DNA of 64,000 nucleotides from UBA6059 sp965227155 (GTDB lineage: Bacteria > Bacteroidota > Bacteroidia > Cytophagales > Cyclobacteriaceae), in contig OZ245731.1 in NCBI GenBank assembly GCA_965227155.1, positions 806,001-870,000 on the forward strand. Direction: 5' to 3'. The notes below the pieces were generated by a model, which was not told the DNA's origin, ran no database searches, and saw nothing but the letters and a program-made list of their open reading frames with translations. Numbering within the stretch: position 1 is the first letter of the stretch; each line of letters begins with the position of its first letter. Both the position numbers and the translations under genes were made by a program. Shown piece after piece: positions 50,889 to 60,093 of the stretch.

Positions 50889-51774
50889 GCTTTTGAGTTG
50901 ATATACAACCCATTGCTTTTTTAAAACTGACAAGGCCTTCCTGCTTTCGCCCTTCTATAGAAGATACGCCCAGATCAAGCATATGAAAGTTTTTTGACTG
51001 GTACGCATAAAAAATATTTTTAAGCAGCATTGTCATCGGACTGAACGACTTATACTCCCGCAAGCTGGCCGGCAAATAATTATATACTATAAAATCATTG
51101 ATCCTGACTGTAATGGTCGCTGCAATTATTCTCTCATGGTGCTTCACAACAAAAAAATCATAATGGTCGGGGTTTTGGGCCACCTGATGGAAAAGTCCTG
51201 ACAGGTCAATATTGATCTGAAGACCATTTTCCTGACGGCATTCGGCGATAAAACTATGCACCCTGGCTATAAGGATACGGGTTGACAGCAATCGCTCACA
51301 AACAAAGCCGGCATCCTCACATTTTTCAATTCTTCGTAGCTCCATCAAATGAGGTTTCCAGGCGCTACACAGGTCCAAATGTTGATTGATATCCTTAAAT
51401 AATGTCTTAAATCCTAATCCCTGAAATAACTCTAGGCTATTATCTACATGTGCAGCTGGTAATTTTACTACCAACCTTTTCCCAGCAAGCTTTTGGATCA
51501 TATAAGTGAGGAAAACACCTGCATCATACTCAGGGTGGCATTCCAGGCCACCATATGGGCTACCGGGAAGGCTAACCCATGCCCCTTCAAACTTAACCCA
51601 TGTCATTCTTGCATAGACATCCCCCATCCGATTCTTCGCCAGAAAAACTTTAACTTCTTTGAAGTTTTTTGTTGTCAGATAAGTATAACTATTGAAAAAA
51701 CTCCCGGCGAAAGGAATATTATCCATCTCCGGAATCAAACCATCTACACATTGAAAATCCAATTCGCCAATCAT
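50860..51774 (-). CDS. GNAT/FemAB-like acyltransferase
   Basis: A 304-residue protein with two GNAT-like halves, as in FemAB/peptidoglycan bridge enzymes. The second half has DFFVVKHHERIIAATITVRI, then a conserved motif around YNYLPASLREYKSFSPMT and LDLGVSSIEGRKQEGLVSFK, which resembles the FemAB C-terminal core. The likely activity is transfer of an amino-acyl or acyl group onto a glycan or lipid. It sits beside the sulfated-glycan operon and may modify the same product. Confidence 0.75.
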   Translation of the reverse strand: MIGELDFQCVDGLIPEMDNIPFAGSFFNSYTYLTTKNFKEVKVFLAKNRMGDVYARMTWVKFEGAWVSLPGSPYGGLECHPEYDAGVFLTYMIQKLAGKRLVVKLPAAHVDNSLELFQGLGFKTLFKDINQHLDLCSAWKPHLMELRRIEKCEDAGFVCERLLSTRILIARVHSFIAECRQENGLQINIDLSGLFHQVAQNPDHYDFFVVKHHERIIAATITVRINDFIVYNYLPASLREYKSFSPMTMLLKNIFYAYQSKNFHMLDLGVSSIEGRKQEGLVSFKKAMGCISTQKPTLVYDAPE

Positions 51775-51841
51775 AGGGACAAAGAAAAACTTAAGTTTGC
51801 ATTATTTGGATTCGCTTGAAAATACAAACTATCTGCAAGAG

Positions 51842-52984
51842 TTGACGAAATTATTGGTTTTAATCGCTCTAATCATACCTTTTTCTGCAAATGGGCAGGA
51901 AAACAGGAAAGCTTATACCTACCCAACATTTGAAAACCAGCAGCTTATCCAATTGATCAAATCCGGGACGCACCATATATACAACCAACAGCCCGATTCT
52001 GCTGCCAGGATCATCCAGCAGGTTAAAGCGCAACTGCCTAATCACCCTGCTCCAATTCTAATGGAGGCTTTGATTATCTCATGGCAGCATATGCCCCTTA
52101 CCCCACACATGGAGGAATTTGCCCCGCATCAGGAGCTCCTTTTCAAAACGATAGCAGCATCAGAAAAACTGCTCGAAAAAGATGATAATCATGTAGAAGG
52201 TATTTTTTATCAAATGGTAGCGAGAGGACTTCTGGCTGAGTATTATGCAGGTAGCGGCAACTATATCAAGGCACTAGGTCAGGCAAAAAAAACCTACAAT
52301 TTCATGAAAATGGGCTTTGACCTGGTAGATGAATATCCCGAATTTTTATTTACCACCGGGCTTTACAACTATTTTCGGGAGAAGTATCCTGAGAAACATC
52401 CCCTCTATAAGCCTTTATTATGGTTTTTCAAGGGTGGTGATATAGCATTAGGATTGAGCCAATTAAAGCGAGCTACAACGCAGGCTGTACTTTCCAGTGT
52501 AGAAGCACACCTGTACCTGAGCTACATCTACCTACGCTATGAAAACAAGCCGGAAAAGGCGGTTAAACACCTTGAAACGCTTAACCGATCATATCCCAAA
52601 AATGCCTACTTCAAGGCAAAACTTGTGGAATCATACATGCTACAAGAATCTTACCTTAGGGCTGAAGCAGGCATAGAAACCCTCCTGGATCATGAGGTGC
52701 CTTATTACCGATTGGTCGGTGAATCTTTTAAAGGAATGTGGCTGGAAAAATATGTGAAAGCGTATACCCCAGCAGCAGATTTTTACAATAAAGCCCTTGA
52801 TACAGCCAATAAGACCAATCGTGGTGGCTATTACCATAGCCAGGCTTTGCTGGGCTTGGGAAGGTTGGATATGCGTAACGGTCATTTTCAGGCAGCCAGG
52901 ACCAATATCGAAAAGGCTTTGCAAATCAGTGATGCGACCGCAATCCAGCAGGAAGGCCGGCAATTACTTAAAGACATACCCTGA
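51842..52984 (+). CDS. Tetratricopeptide-repeat secreted protein
   Basis: A ~380-residue exported protein. The TTG at 51842 gives a signal peptide TKLLVLIALIIPFSANGQ; another TTG at 51797 would prepend 15 residues and is less likely. TPR-like helices follow (YNQQPDSAARIIQQVKAQLP; YENKPEKAVKHLETLNRSYP; GRLDMRNGHFQAARTNIEKA). There is no enzymatic motif, so protein-protein interaction in the periplasm is likely. The stop shares one base with the start of the next gene (TGATG). Confidence 0.82.
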   Translation: MTKLLVLIALIIPFSANGQENRKAYTYPTFENQQLIQLIKSGTHHIYNQQPDSAARIIQQVKAQLPNHPAPILMEALIISWQHMPLTPHMEEFAPHQELLFKTIAASEKLLEKDDNHVEGIFYQMVARGLLAEYYAGSGNYIKALGQAKKTYNFMKMGFDLVDEYPEFLFTTGLYNYFREKYPEKHPLYKPLLWFFKGGDIALGLSQLKRATTQAVLSSVEAHLYLSYIYLRYENKPEKAVKHLETLNRSYPKNAYFKAKLVESYMLQESYLRAEAGIETLLDHEVPYYRLVGESFKGMWLEKYVKAYTPAADFYNKALDTANKTNRGGYYHSQALLGLGRLDMRNGHFQAARTNIEKALQISDATAIQQEGRQLLKDIP

Positions 52985-53580
52985 TGGATAGTTATTTAAC
53001 AATCAGAGACGAGGCAACAGGATTTTACAAGGAAAAAGGGAGCAAATTTCACGCCCATGCCTTTCCGATTCAGAATGAGGAGACTGTAAAATTGGCTCTG
53101 GAAAAACTGCGTAAGCAATATCATGATGCACGTCACCATTGCTATGGCTATTCGCTGGGTTACATCCAACCTTACCAAAGAGCGAATGATGACGGAGAAC
53201 CCAACCACAGTGCAGGCGATCCTATACTGGGGCAGATTAAGTCGGCAGAACTAACAAATGTGCTGGTCGTAGTTGTCCGATATTTTGGTGGCACCAAACT
53301 TGGAGTAAGTGGCCTAATCCACGCCTATAAAACGGCTGCTGCAGATGCAATTAATAATGCGGATATCATCACGCAATGGATCACTCAAACCGTCAGTATC
53401 CATTTTCCATATGAAAATACCAATGAAGTGATGCGCGCCGTAGATGAATTAGGCATCACAATTACCCACCAGGAATTTCTGGAAACCTGCTTTTTAGAAG
53501 GGCAGATTATTACCAGCAAAAGAGATAAGCTGGCTGATTATTTCAAGTTGATTCCTGCTATAGAGTGGACTGTTAAATGA
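52984..53580 (+). CDS. YigZ/IMPACT family protein
   Basis: A 198-residue member of the YigZ/IMPACT family. The core DDGEPNHSAGDPILGQI and VRYFGGTKLGVSGLIHAY are signature positions. The eukaryotic homologue regulates translation by binding Gcn1; the bacterial function is not established. It starts within the stop of the TPR gene. Its last 8 bases overlap the convergent RNase D-like gene. Confidence 0.93.
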   Translation: MDSYLTIRDEATGFYKEKGSKFHAHAFPIQNEETVKLALEKLRKQYHDARHHCYGYSLGYIQPYQRANDDGEPNHSAGDPILGQIKSAELTNVLVVVVRYFGGTKLGVSGLIHAYKTAAADAINNADIITQWITQTVSIHFPYENTNEVMRAVDELGITITHQEFLETCFLEGQIITSKRDKLADYFKLIPAIEWTVK

Positions 53581-54157
53581 ACCCCTTGTCGATCAGTCGG
53601 GTGTATATTTCGAGGCAAACCCATGCATCGGTGGCTGCATAGCGCTGCTGCGGTTCTGTAAGCACCTCATTTTCCCAATTAGAGATTTGCTGCCGCTTGC
53701 TGATCCTTCCTTGCAAAAAAATCGCCGACAAATTGCGGACACCCTGATTTTCAATGCCTAATGCCTTGGCTATGTCATTGATCTCAATAATGGACTGCTC
53801 CCTGAATTTATTAAGAACTTTAAGCTCTTTAATATCGTCATGAATACTGATCCCAACTTTCTTGATATCCCTGTCAGTGAAAATTCCTGCCAGTGCATCA
53901 GGAAAACCCATCATATTCAAGCGAAAAAGATAAACATGATCGGGGATTGCAATTTGTAGAAGTGCCGTGTGGTTGTATTCGCCGCGTCTAAAAGTGGGTT
54001 TTGTTTCGGTATCGAACCCTATAACCGGCTCACGATTGATAGCTCGTAATGCCTCCCCCATTTGGGCAATGCTGTCAATCAATGTAATATCTCCTTCATA
54101 AGCCAAAAGTGGCAATTCATTGACTTCTGCCTTGGTTACACGCTCCGGAAATATCAT
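53573..54157 (-). CDS. 3'-5' exonuclease, RNase D-like (DEDD)
   Basis: A 194-residue exonuclease of the DEDDy type without an HRDC domain. Catalytic positions are D and E in VIGFDTETKP, D in SIHDDIKELKVL, and Y/D in RYAATDAWV. The start is taken at the ATG at 54157 (MIFPERVTKAEVNELP), which overlaps the antiporter stop by 4 bases; the frame reads further upstream, but inside that gene. It probably trims structured RNA 3' ends or degrades DNA; short DEDDy proteins of this type are common in Bacteroidota. Confidence 0.9.
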   Translation of the reverse strand: MIFPERVTKAEVNELPLLAYEGDITLIDSIAQMGEALRAINREPVIGFDTETKPTFRRGEYNHTALLQIAIPDHVYLFRLNMMGFPDALAGIFTDRDIKKVGISIHDDIKELKVLNKFREQSIIEINDIAKALGIENQGVRNLSAIFLQGRISKRQQISNWENEVLTEPQQRYAATDAWVCLEIYTRLIDKGFI

Positions 54158-55608
54158 GCCGCTGATTTTTCTGTCGTTAGCTTCTTGATTTTTATGCCCA
54201 CATAAGCATACAATATAGTCATAAATGGGCTTATGATATTGAAAAAGCAAAAGGGTAAATAGGTGAGCGTTGATACCCCAAGTACGCTGCTATGGTACGC
54301 ACCGCAGGTATTCCATGGGATCAGCACAGAAGTTACGGTACCACTATCTTCAAGCGTACGGCTTAGATTTTGTGGTGCCAGCCCCCTATCACGGTAAATA
54401 TCTGAATACATACGTCCCGGAACTACGATAGCCAGGTATTGATCTGAAGCAGTAACGTTGAAAAACACACAGGTGCCCACTGTAGAGGCAACAAGCGATC
54501 CAGTGCTGTTCACCAGTGATATCACCGCGCTGGCGATACGCTTGAGAAAACCGGCTTTTTCCATAATGCCACCGAATATCATGGCAGAGATAATCAACCA
54601 TATGGTTCCCAACATTCCGTACATGCCTCCGCTACTCAACAGGTCGGTTACCATAGCATTAGAAGTCTGTACTGAAACACTTCCGTAAAGTGCTTTCATC
54701 ACACCTACATACAAAACCATAGCGCCAGACCCTTCTACTTGCGCAACCTCACGCACAATGTCGGGCTGAAAAATGAGGGCAAATACTCCGCCCAGCAAAG
54801 TGCCAACCAGCAGCGATGGTAAAGCAGGAACCTTTTTCACAATCAAAAATACCACTACAACAGGCACAATGAATAGAATCAAAGAGATATTGAATTTCTC
54901 ATCTATTGCCTGAAGAATGATATCAGTATTGGTAATGTTACCCGAGGTATCATTAGTAAAGCCAATGATCATAAAAAGAATCAGCGCAATAGAAATGGAA
55001 GGTATGGTGGTATACCCCATATACCGAATGTGGGTAAAAAGGTCGGTACCAGCCATTGCAGGTGCAAGGTTGGTAGTGTCTGAAAGCGGTGACATTTTGT
55101 CTCCAAAATAAGCGCCACTCAAAATAGCACCGGCTATCAGCCCCTCAGAAATACCCAATGCCTTGCCTATGCCAATCAATGCTATGCCGACAGTAGCTGC
55201 GGTAGTCCAGGAACTCCCCGTTGCAATACTCACGATAGCACATACCACACAAGCTGCGAATAAGAAAATGGTCGGATTCAGGATCATAAGTCCATAATAA
55301 ATCATAGCGGGCACTATGCCGCTAATCAGCCAAGTGCCAGCTAGTGAACCGATCAGCATCAGTATGAGGATGGATGTCATGGCCGAACTTATACTTTTTA
55401 CTACGCCCTCTCTAAGCGCATACCATTTCATACCCAACCGGCCTGCCACCAGTGCAGCTACCGCAGCAGAAAGGATTAGCACCATTTGGTTGCTGCCGGC
55501 CAAAGCATCGTCACCGAATATGCCCACATTGATGGCCAGTAGAATGATAAGAAAAAGGATGGGGATAAAAGATTCTATTAAGGAAGGATCACGCCGCTCA
55601 TTCTCCAT
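54154..55608 (-). CDS. Na+/H+ antiporter NhaC family
   Basis: A 484-residue polytopic inner-membrane protein with about 11-12 hydrophobic segments. GAYFGDKMSPLSDTTNLAPA is the NhaC signature loop with conserved acidic residues. It would exchange Na+ (or malate/lactate in variants) for protons. The stop overlaps the start of the RNase D-like gene by 4 bases, coupling two unrelated functions. Confidence 0.93.
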   Translation of the reverse strand: MENERRDPSLIESFIPILFLIILLAINVGIFGDDALAGSNQMVLILSAAVAALVAGRLGMKWYALREGVVKSISSAMTSILILMLIGSLAGTWLISGIVPAMIYYGLMILNPTIFLFAACVVCAIVSIATGSSWTTAATVGIALIGIGKALGISEGLIAGAILSGAYFGDKMSPLSDTTNLAPAMAGTDLFTHIRYMGYTTIPSISIALILFMIIGFTNDTSGNITNTDIILQAIDEKFNISLILFIVPVVVVFLIVKKVPALPSLLVGTLLGGVFALIFQPDIVREVAQVEGSGAMVLYVGVMKALYGSVSVQTSNAMVTDLLSSGGMYGMLGTIWLIISAMIFGGIMEKAGFLKRIASAVISLVNSTGSLVASTVGTCVFFNVTASDQYLAIVVPGRMYSDIYRDRGLAPQNLSRTLEDSGTVTSVLIPWNTCGAYHSSVLGVSTLTYLPFCFFNIISPFMTILYAYVGIKIKKLTTEKSAA

Positions 55609-55665
55609 GCAAGAAATGTTTTATTTGAAAACCAAAATCGAAAGATAATAAAAAAAGCGAAAGCC

Positions 55666-56784
55666 TCAGTTTAAAAGTAATTGGGCCACTTCTTCGCCAA
55701 CCAAAGACCCAATGGCCACACCCATACCGCCTAACCTGGCACCAACCACTGTATGGGCATCCAACCGCTTCACAACCGGTGCTTTGGTATCTCCAAAAGC
55801 CATGATGCCCGCCCACCAATGCTCAACTTCGTGCCTGGTATTGGGTAAAATGATCGAGCTAAGCTTCTCCTGAAGTACAGCGGCAATTTTTTGATTTACC
55901 TCAAATTCGGTGGTCGTTTCCCCGTCAAAGTCTAAATGTCGGCCGCCACCAAAAATGACCCGCTGATCTGTGTTTCTAAAATAATAATAGCCTTCATCCA
56001 TGTGAAAGCTTCCCTGAAAAGGCAGATTTTCAATGGGCCTGGTTACCAGAACAATCCCTCTGCCTGGCTTCAAATCGATCTGAGGTAATAGCTTCTTTGT
56101 AAAAGCATTGGTGCAAACTGCTACCTGATCTGTCTTAAAATGTAGCGTTTGGCCTGATTGAGTAGCTACCTCTACCTGACCGTGGCCTATGTGGTTTACC
56201 TGGGCACCGGTTATGATTTTAATGCCTTTTTCCATAGCCAAGGTCCATAAGCCATTCATCATTTTCCCAGTGTGGAGTTGGCCTTCATACTGATTAAAAA
56301 TCATGGCAGAAGCATTTTGCCTGTCAAATCCAAAGGCATCAATCTTATGAGTTGTGTCTGTATAAACCTGTTCTTTGAAAAGTGGCTTCAATAGAGCATT
56401 TAGGAAATCTATTTGCTCTAAGGCCGATTCATTGCTTTGATCAAGTATTTCATATCCCCCCAGAGGTTCGTATTGAATGCGGGCATCTCCCAATCTTTGC
56501 CGTAGGGTTTTCAGTCCGCGGTACCGACGCTCCACAAGATTGAGCAGTTCATCTTGCGTCATAGATTTCAGATCGGCCAAAAGCTCGGTGACACTTCCGA
56601 AACAGGCAAAGCCAGCATTTTTGGTACTTGCGCCAGTTGGCAAAAGGCCCCGTTCTAAAACCAGGATTTTACTTTTGGGCTTTTGCTCTTTAATTGAAAT
56701 AGCGGTAGAAAGCCCGGTGATTCCGGCTCCCACCACAATGAAGTCATAGTTCAGAAAAGTGTCCTTTTCCCAAAAACTCAGCAT
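55666..56784 (-). CDS. FAD-dependent oxidoreductase, DAO family
   Basis: A 372-residue flavoprotein of the glycine/D-amino-acid oxidase family. The N-terminal dinucleotide fold is FIVVGAGITGLSTAISI, with ILVLERGLLPTGASTKNAG binding the ADP ribose; the C-terminal GGRHLDFDGETTTEFEV and HTVVGARLGGMGVAIG complete the FAD site. Substrate cannot be told from sequence; D-amino acids or sarcosine-like compounds are typical. It is transcribed downstream of the GT4/GT5 gene (10-base gap). Confidence 0.92.
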   Translation of the reverse strand: MLSFWEKDTFLNYDFIVVGAGITGLSTAISIKEQKPKSKILVLERGLLPTGASTKNAGFACFGSVTELLADLKSMTQDELLNLVERRYRGLKTLRQRLGDARIQYEPLGGYEILDQSNESALEQIDFLNALLKPLFKEQVYTDTTHKIDAFGFDRQNASAMIFNQYEGQLHTGKMMNGLWTLAMEKGIKIITGAQVNHIGHGQVEVATQSGQTLHFKTDQVAVCTNAFTKKLLPQIDLKPGRGIVLVTRPIENLPFQGSFHMDEGYYYFRNTDQRVIFGGGRHLDFDGETTTEFEVNQKIAAVLQEKLSSIILPNTRHEVEHWWAGIMAFGDTKAPVVKRLDAHTVVGARLGGMGVAIGSLVGEEVAQLLLN

Positions 56785-56794
56785 ACGCTTACGT

Positions 56795-58081
56795 TCAAAT
56801 TAATTTTTGATAAAGGTTTTTTACCTCGCGCGCCGGGAAGTTCCATTGCAGCCGTTTTGTTTCATCGTAGAGTTTTTCCCAGTAGACTTTCGCCCTGGCA
56901 GGGTTTGAAAGCAGTAGCTTGCATTGCTTAACCCATTGATAAGTATCCCAATGATTGATGCTCCTCAGTGAAGGGATTACTTCTGTAACACCGGCATGTC
57001 TGGAAATGATAACCGGTGTGCCTGCCATAATTGACTCTACAGCTACCAGGTTAAAGGGCTCTGAAAGGGACGGCAGCAATACCAGATCGTGCTCTTCCAA
57101 TATTTTCTTCATGGCCTTATGCGCCTTGAAGCCCAGAAAATGAAAATGATTGCTAAGTCCGGTTCGCTTTACGCGCTCCTCGAGCATTGTTTTCAGGTGA
57201 CCATCTCCGGCTATAGAAAATTTAGCAGTAGGCAGGTCCTGGAGCAGGTCGGTAGCAATGTCTATAAATTTTGAAGGGCCCTTTTGTTCTGTCAGCCTGC
57301 CTGCAAAAAGCACTTTTGGCGCTGCTCCGGGCTTTTTGAAAGCCGGCTTTGCTGTTGTGGTACCGATAGCATTATGAACCACAGTAATTTTATTTTTGAT
57401 GATCCCATAATGCTTATGCAGATCCTCAGCTACCCTTTTTGATACTGTAATGATATGATCGGCCTCCAGCATTCCTGCTTTTTCCATCTCGAATATTTGA
57501 GGATCAATCCCAACTGGATTACGATCATAACTGGTAGAATGGATATGCACAACCAGAGGAATTTGCTTCGACTTTTTAATCAGCAATCCCGCCTCAAAGG
57601 TCATCCAGTCATGTGCATGCACCAGATCATAATCATTTTGCTCCACCAGGTTCTTGGCAGCTAGTGCAAACTTCATAACCTCCTCCATAAGGTTTGGTCC
57701 ATATCCACCCTTCAGCTCAATTTTTTCAAGGACAATCTCCTCTGCTTTAGATTTTTTTTGAAGCGATTTTTCTTCTCTGATCTCTTCGAATTCTTCCCTC
57801 GTAAGGTAGGGCATAAGCTTGCTGCCGATGCGTAGAACCTTAACCTGCCGTGTCACCTCTTCCCACCACTCCTGATCTTTGATGGTGGTGGTAGGGTAAT
57901 CGTTGGCATCAAGCAGTTTTAGTTTAGCCTTCAGTGATTTTGTCTGATTGGCTACCGATGGCACCAGGAAATCAACATTGACGCCACTTTTGGCTAAGGC
58001 AGAAGCCAGACCCTGACTGGCTATTCCCAATCCTCCTGAAATATTAGGAGGATACTCCCATCCGAGCATCAATATTTTCAT
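56795..58081 (-). CDS. Glycosyltransferase (starch/glycogen synthase-like N-domain, GT4/GT5)
   Basis: A 428-residue GT-B enzyme. MLGWEYPPNISGGLGIASQG is typical of the glycogen/starch synthase catalytic N-domain; the C-terminal half has VLFAGRLTEQKGPSKFID (donor site) and SLSEPFNLVAVESIMAGTPV with the E-x7-E motif. A highly charged insert (~110-130) interrupts the N-domain. The ATG at 58081 is the start; a TTG two codons earlier is unlikely. The role could be glycogen-like glucan synthesis or trehalose/mannan transfer. Confidence 0.9.
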   Translation of the reverse strand: MKILMLGWEYPPNISGGLGIASQGLASALAKSGVNVDFLVPSVANQTKSLKAKLKLLDANDYPTTTIKDQEWWEEVTRQVKVLRIGSKLMPYLTREEFEEIREEKSLQKKSKAEEIVLEKIELKGGYGPNLMEEVMKFALAAKNLVEQNDYDLVHAHDWMTFEAGLLIKKSKQIPLVVHIHSTSYDRNPVGIDPQIFEMEKAGMLEADHIITVSKRVAEDLHKHYGIIKNKITVVHNAIGTTTAKPAFKKPGAAPKVLFAGRLTEQKGPSKFIDIATDLLQDLPTAKFSIAGDGHLKTMLEERVKRTGLSNHFHFLGFKAHKAMKKILEEHDLVLLPSLSEPFNLVAVESIMAGTPVIISRHAGVTEVIPSLRSINHWDTYQWVKQCKLLLSNPARAKVYWEKLYDETKRLQWNFPAREVKNLYQKLI

Positions 58082-58208
58082 ATTCAATTTTCTTTCTAAG
58101 GATTAAGTCCAAAAAAAATTAGCATCATTCATGAACTAGTCTTCCCGCTTATACCTTTTGGATAAATATATTAATTAATGCCCCTACAAGGAGCGCTAAA
58201 ACACAATA

Positions 58209-58373
58209 TTAATTTTCCTTTTTGCGGATTGCATTTAATACCGCCCAGGCCAGTACTATGTAGCCCAGGAAGAAAATGATTACTGCCCAGGTCTTTTCAT
58301 AATAAGGTATGGCAAAAACCACCGCTAAGAGCAAAATAACAATCAATATGCCGATGGTAATTTTTAATGCCAT
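58209..58373 (-). CDS. Small two-helix membrane protein (54 aa)
   Basis: A short gene I translated directly from the minus strand: 54 residues from the ATG at 58373 to the TAA at 58209. Residues ~4-22 (KITIGILIVILLLAVVF) and ~29-48 (WAVIIFFLGYIVLAWAVL) are transmembrane helices joined by a short loop; a basic tail (NAIRKKEN) follows. It starts two bases after the VRR-NUC gene stop, so it is likely co-transcribed. Function unknown; the membrane pattern and tight spacing argue that it is real. Confidence 0.72.
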   Translation of the reverse strand: MALKITIGILIVILLLAVVFAIPYYEKTWAVIIFFLGYIVLAWAVLNAIRKKEN

Positions 58374-58375
58374 GA

Positions 58376-60019
58376 TCAACGTGTTTTTAAAATATCGACG
58401 GAGATGCCAACCTCTTCAAAAAAATTAATCCAATACCATTGTTGTGCAGAAAGGTGGTCATTTGGGGACTTCACTTCATAAAAAGCATATTCCTGATCGT
58501 TGAAAACAAAGAGGTCAGGAAAGCCGGTTGCATTTTCCTTTGGGTTTTTAGCCATTTCCGTAAGCACCGCCCTGATTTGCTCAATATTCAACCAATTCAG
58601 ATATTCCTGAATATGTTCCCCTAGATTTTCATGCCAATGCACAAAAGGATTAGCCTGACCCTTTTTTGTAATGATGGTGTTGTGTAAATGCTCCGCCAGT
58701 AATTCTAAGGTTGGAATAGCTTCGAACACATTTTCCAATGCTGCCTGCCTTTTCTCGTAAAAGCCATCATACAAATCGCTGGGCACCCGTTGCAATGGTT
58801 GATGAATAGCATCACTGCTAAAATCATAGAGGATATCCCAGTATATCAGGCCAAACAGACTCCTCCAGGTGTAGTTTTCACTAAAGAAACCCTGGTAGCC
58901 AATATTTCTGTAGTAGTCAAGTACGGCTCCTTCAATACGGCATGCCTTATCATAATACACCTCTATCATGCGGGCCTGTTTCAGGCGGTCGGTGGTTCTT
59001 TGGACCCTGGCTCCATCCTCTAGTCGGGCGCAGTAGTCCTGCCCCAATATTTTGAGCGTAGCATTTTTGCCTTTCTTACTTAGCCAACGAGCGTACGCTA
59101 GCGTTTCTTCTACATCCTTTAGTTTATTCAACACCATAAGCCTGCGCCGGTACGCCTCTGGCCGTTCAGAAAGCGCAAAAAACTTTAGCGCCTCATCCAA
59201 AAATCCATTTTGTTCAAAATACACACCGACTTTATAGCAAAATTTGTCAGATATGACCCGGGTGGTTGGGTAAACACCCTCCAGTCTAACTACTTTGGGC
59301 TTTATCCATGTAACTAGTTGATCCGGTTCAATTTCCTGGGTCAGCAGAAACTTAAACTCCTCATACCAGCATAACAATTTCCACAGTTCGTCAATCTGCC
59401 CTCTTTTTTCAAAAAGCCTCTTGAATGACTTCTGCTTTTCAAAAGGTGTAAGCACATGGCCGACATCCCTGGCTACAAATTGATTGAGGTCACCATAGGG
59501 CTGTCCAAAAAACATGATTTTAATTAGCTCGACATGCTCTACTTGAAGCTGAACAATGACTTTGGCTTCTGCATTAAGCATTTCCGCATCCCCGGCATCC
59601 AGAAATAACGCTTCAATTGCCGGTCTTAAAGAGGACTGCTTCACCGTGGATTCCGGAAACGATTTATTCCAAATATTGACCAACTCACCTTTTGTGAATA
59701 TAGGTAGTAATTCCGCTAGAGGATCGTCATCTTTAGCCATTCGGGTAAATCCCAATTCACAAAGTACGCCTGCAGCTTTTTCGATATCAGAAATTTCCGG
59801 GTATGTCAGCTTTTCAAGCCTAAAAAAACAGCCCTTTCTATTGTTTAGTCTGAGATAAAGACATTGTGCCTCTACCGGGAGATTGAAAAATGCATCAATA
59901 AACTCCTGCTGTGGACCGACCAAATCCGGATACATCTCCTGCACAAAATCGCAGACATACCGGAAATAATCTAAAAAATAGCGCTCAGGCAATATGACCT
60001 TTTCTTTGGGCTCAGCCAT
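58376..60019 (-). CDS. FAN1-like VRR-NUC domain nuclease
   Basis: A 547-residue protein with the FAN1 layout. The N-terminal SAP/helical DNA-binding region contains YFLDYFRYVCDFVQEMYPDL and LRLNNRKGCFFRLEKLTY. A central TPR-like region (~300-420) is followed by the C-terminal VRR-NUC nuclease with D502, E515-x-K517 in PDLFVF...YEVKSPND. FAN1 resolves interstrand crosslinks and flap structures in eukaryotes; bacterial FAN1 has the same nuclease activity. It is the first gene of a short operon with the 54-residue membrane peptide. Confidence 0.9.
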   Translation of the reverse strand: MAEPKEKVILPERYFLDYFRYVCDFVQEMYPDLVGPQQEFIDAFFNLPVEAQCLYLRLNNRKGCFFRLEKLTYPEISDIEKAAGVLCELGFTRMAKDDDPLAELLPIFTKGELVNIWNKSFPESTVKQSSLRPAIEALFLDAGDAEMLNAEAKVIVQLQVEHVELIKIMFFGQPYGDLNQFVARDVGHVLTPFEKQKSFKRLFEKRGQIDELWKLLCWYEEFKFLLTQEIEPDQLVTWIKPKVVRLEGVYPTTRVISDKFCYKVGVYFEQNGFLDEALKFFALSERPEAYRRRLMVLNKLKDVEETLAYARWLSKKGKNATLKILGQDYCARLEDGARVQRTTDRLKQARMIEVYYDKACRIEGAVLDYYRNIGYQGFFSENYTWRSLFGLIYWDILYDFSSDAIHQPLQRVPSDLYDGFYEKRQAALENVFEAIPTLELLAEHLHNTIITKKGQANPFVHWHENLGEHIQEYLNWLNIEQIRAVLTEMAKNPKENATGFPDLFVFNDQEYAFYEVKSPNDHLSAQQWYWINFFEEVGISVDILKTR

Positions 60020-60093
60020 TTAACAAAGATTAATAAAATCGGTGCAACCCATGCATCCTTTTTTACATCTAATGAAAAAGGTATTCATATTCC

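Noticed and set aside
51797..51841. Earlier TTG start for the TPR protein
   Set aside because: It would place 15 charged/polar residues in front of a good signal peptide; the TTG at 51842 gives a normal signal sequence.
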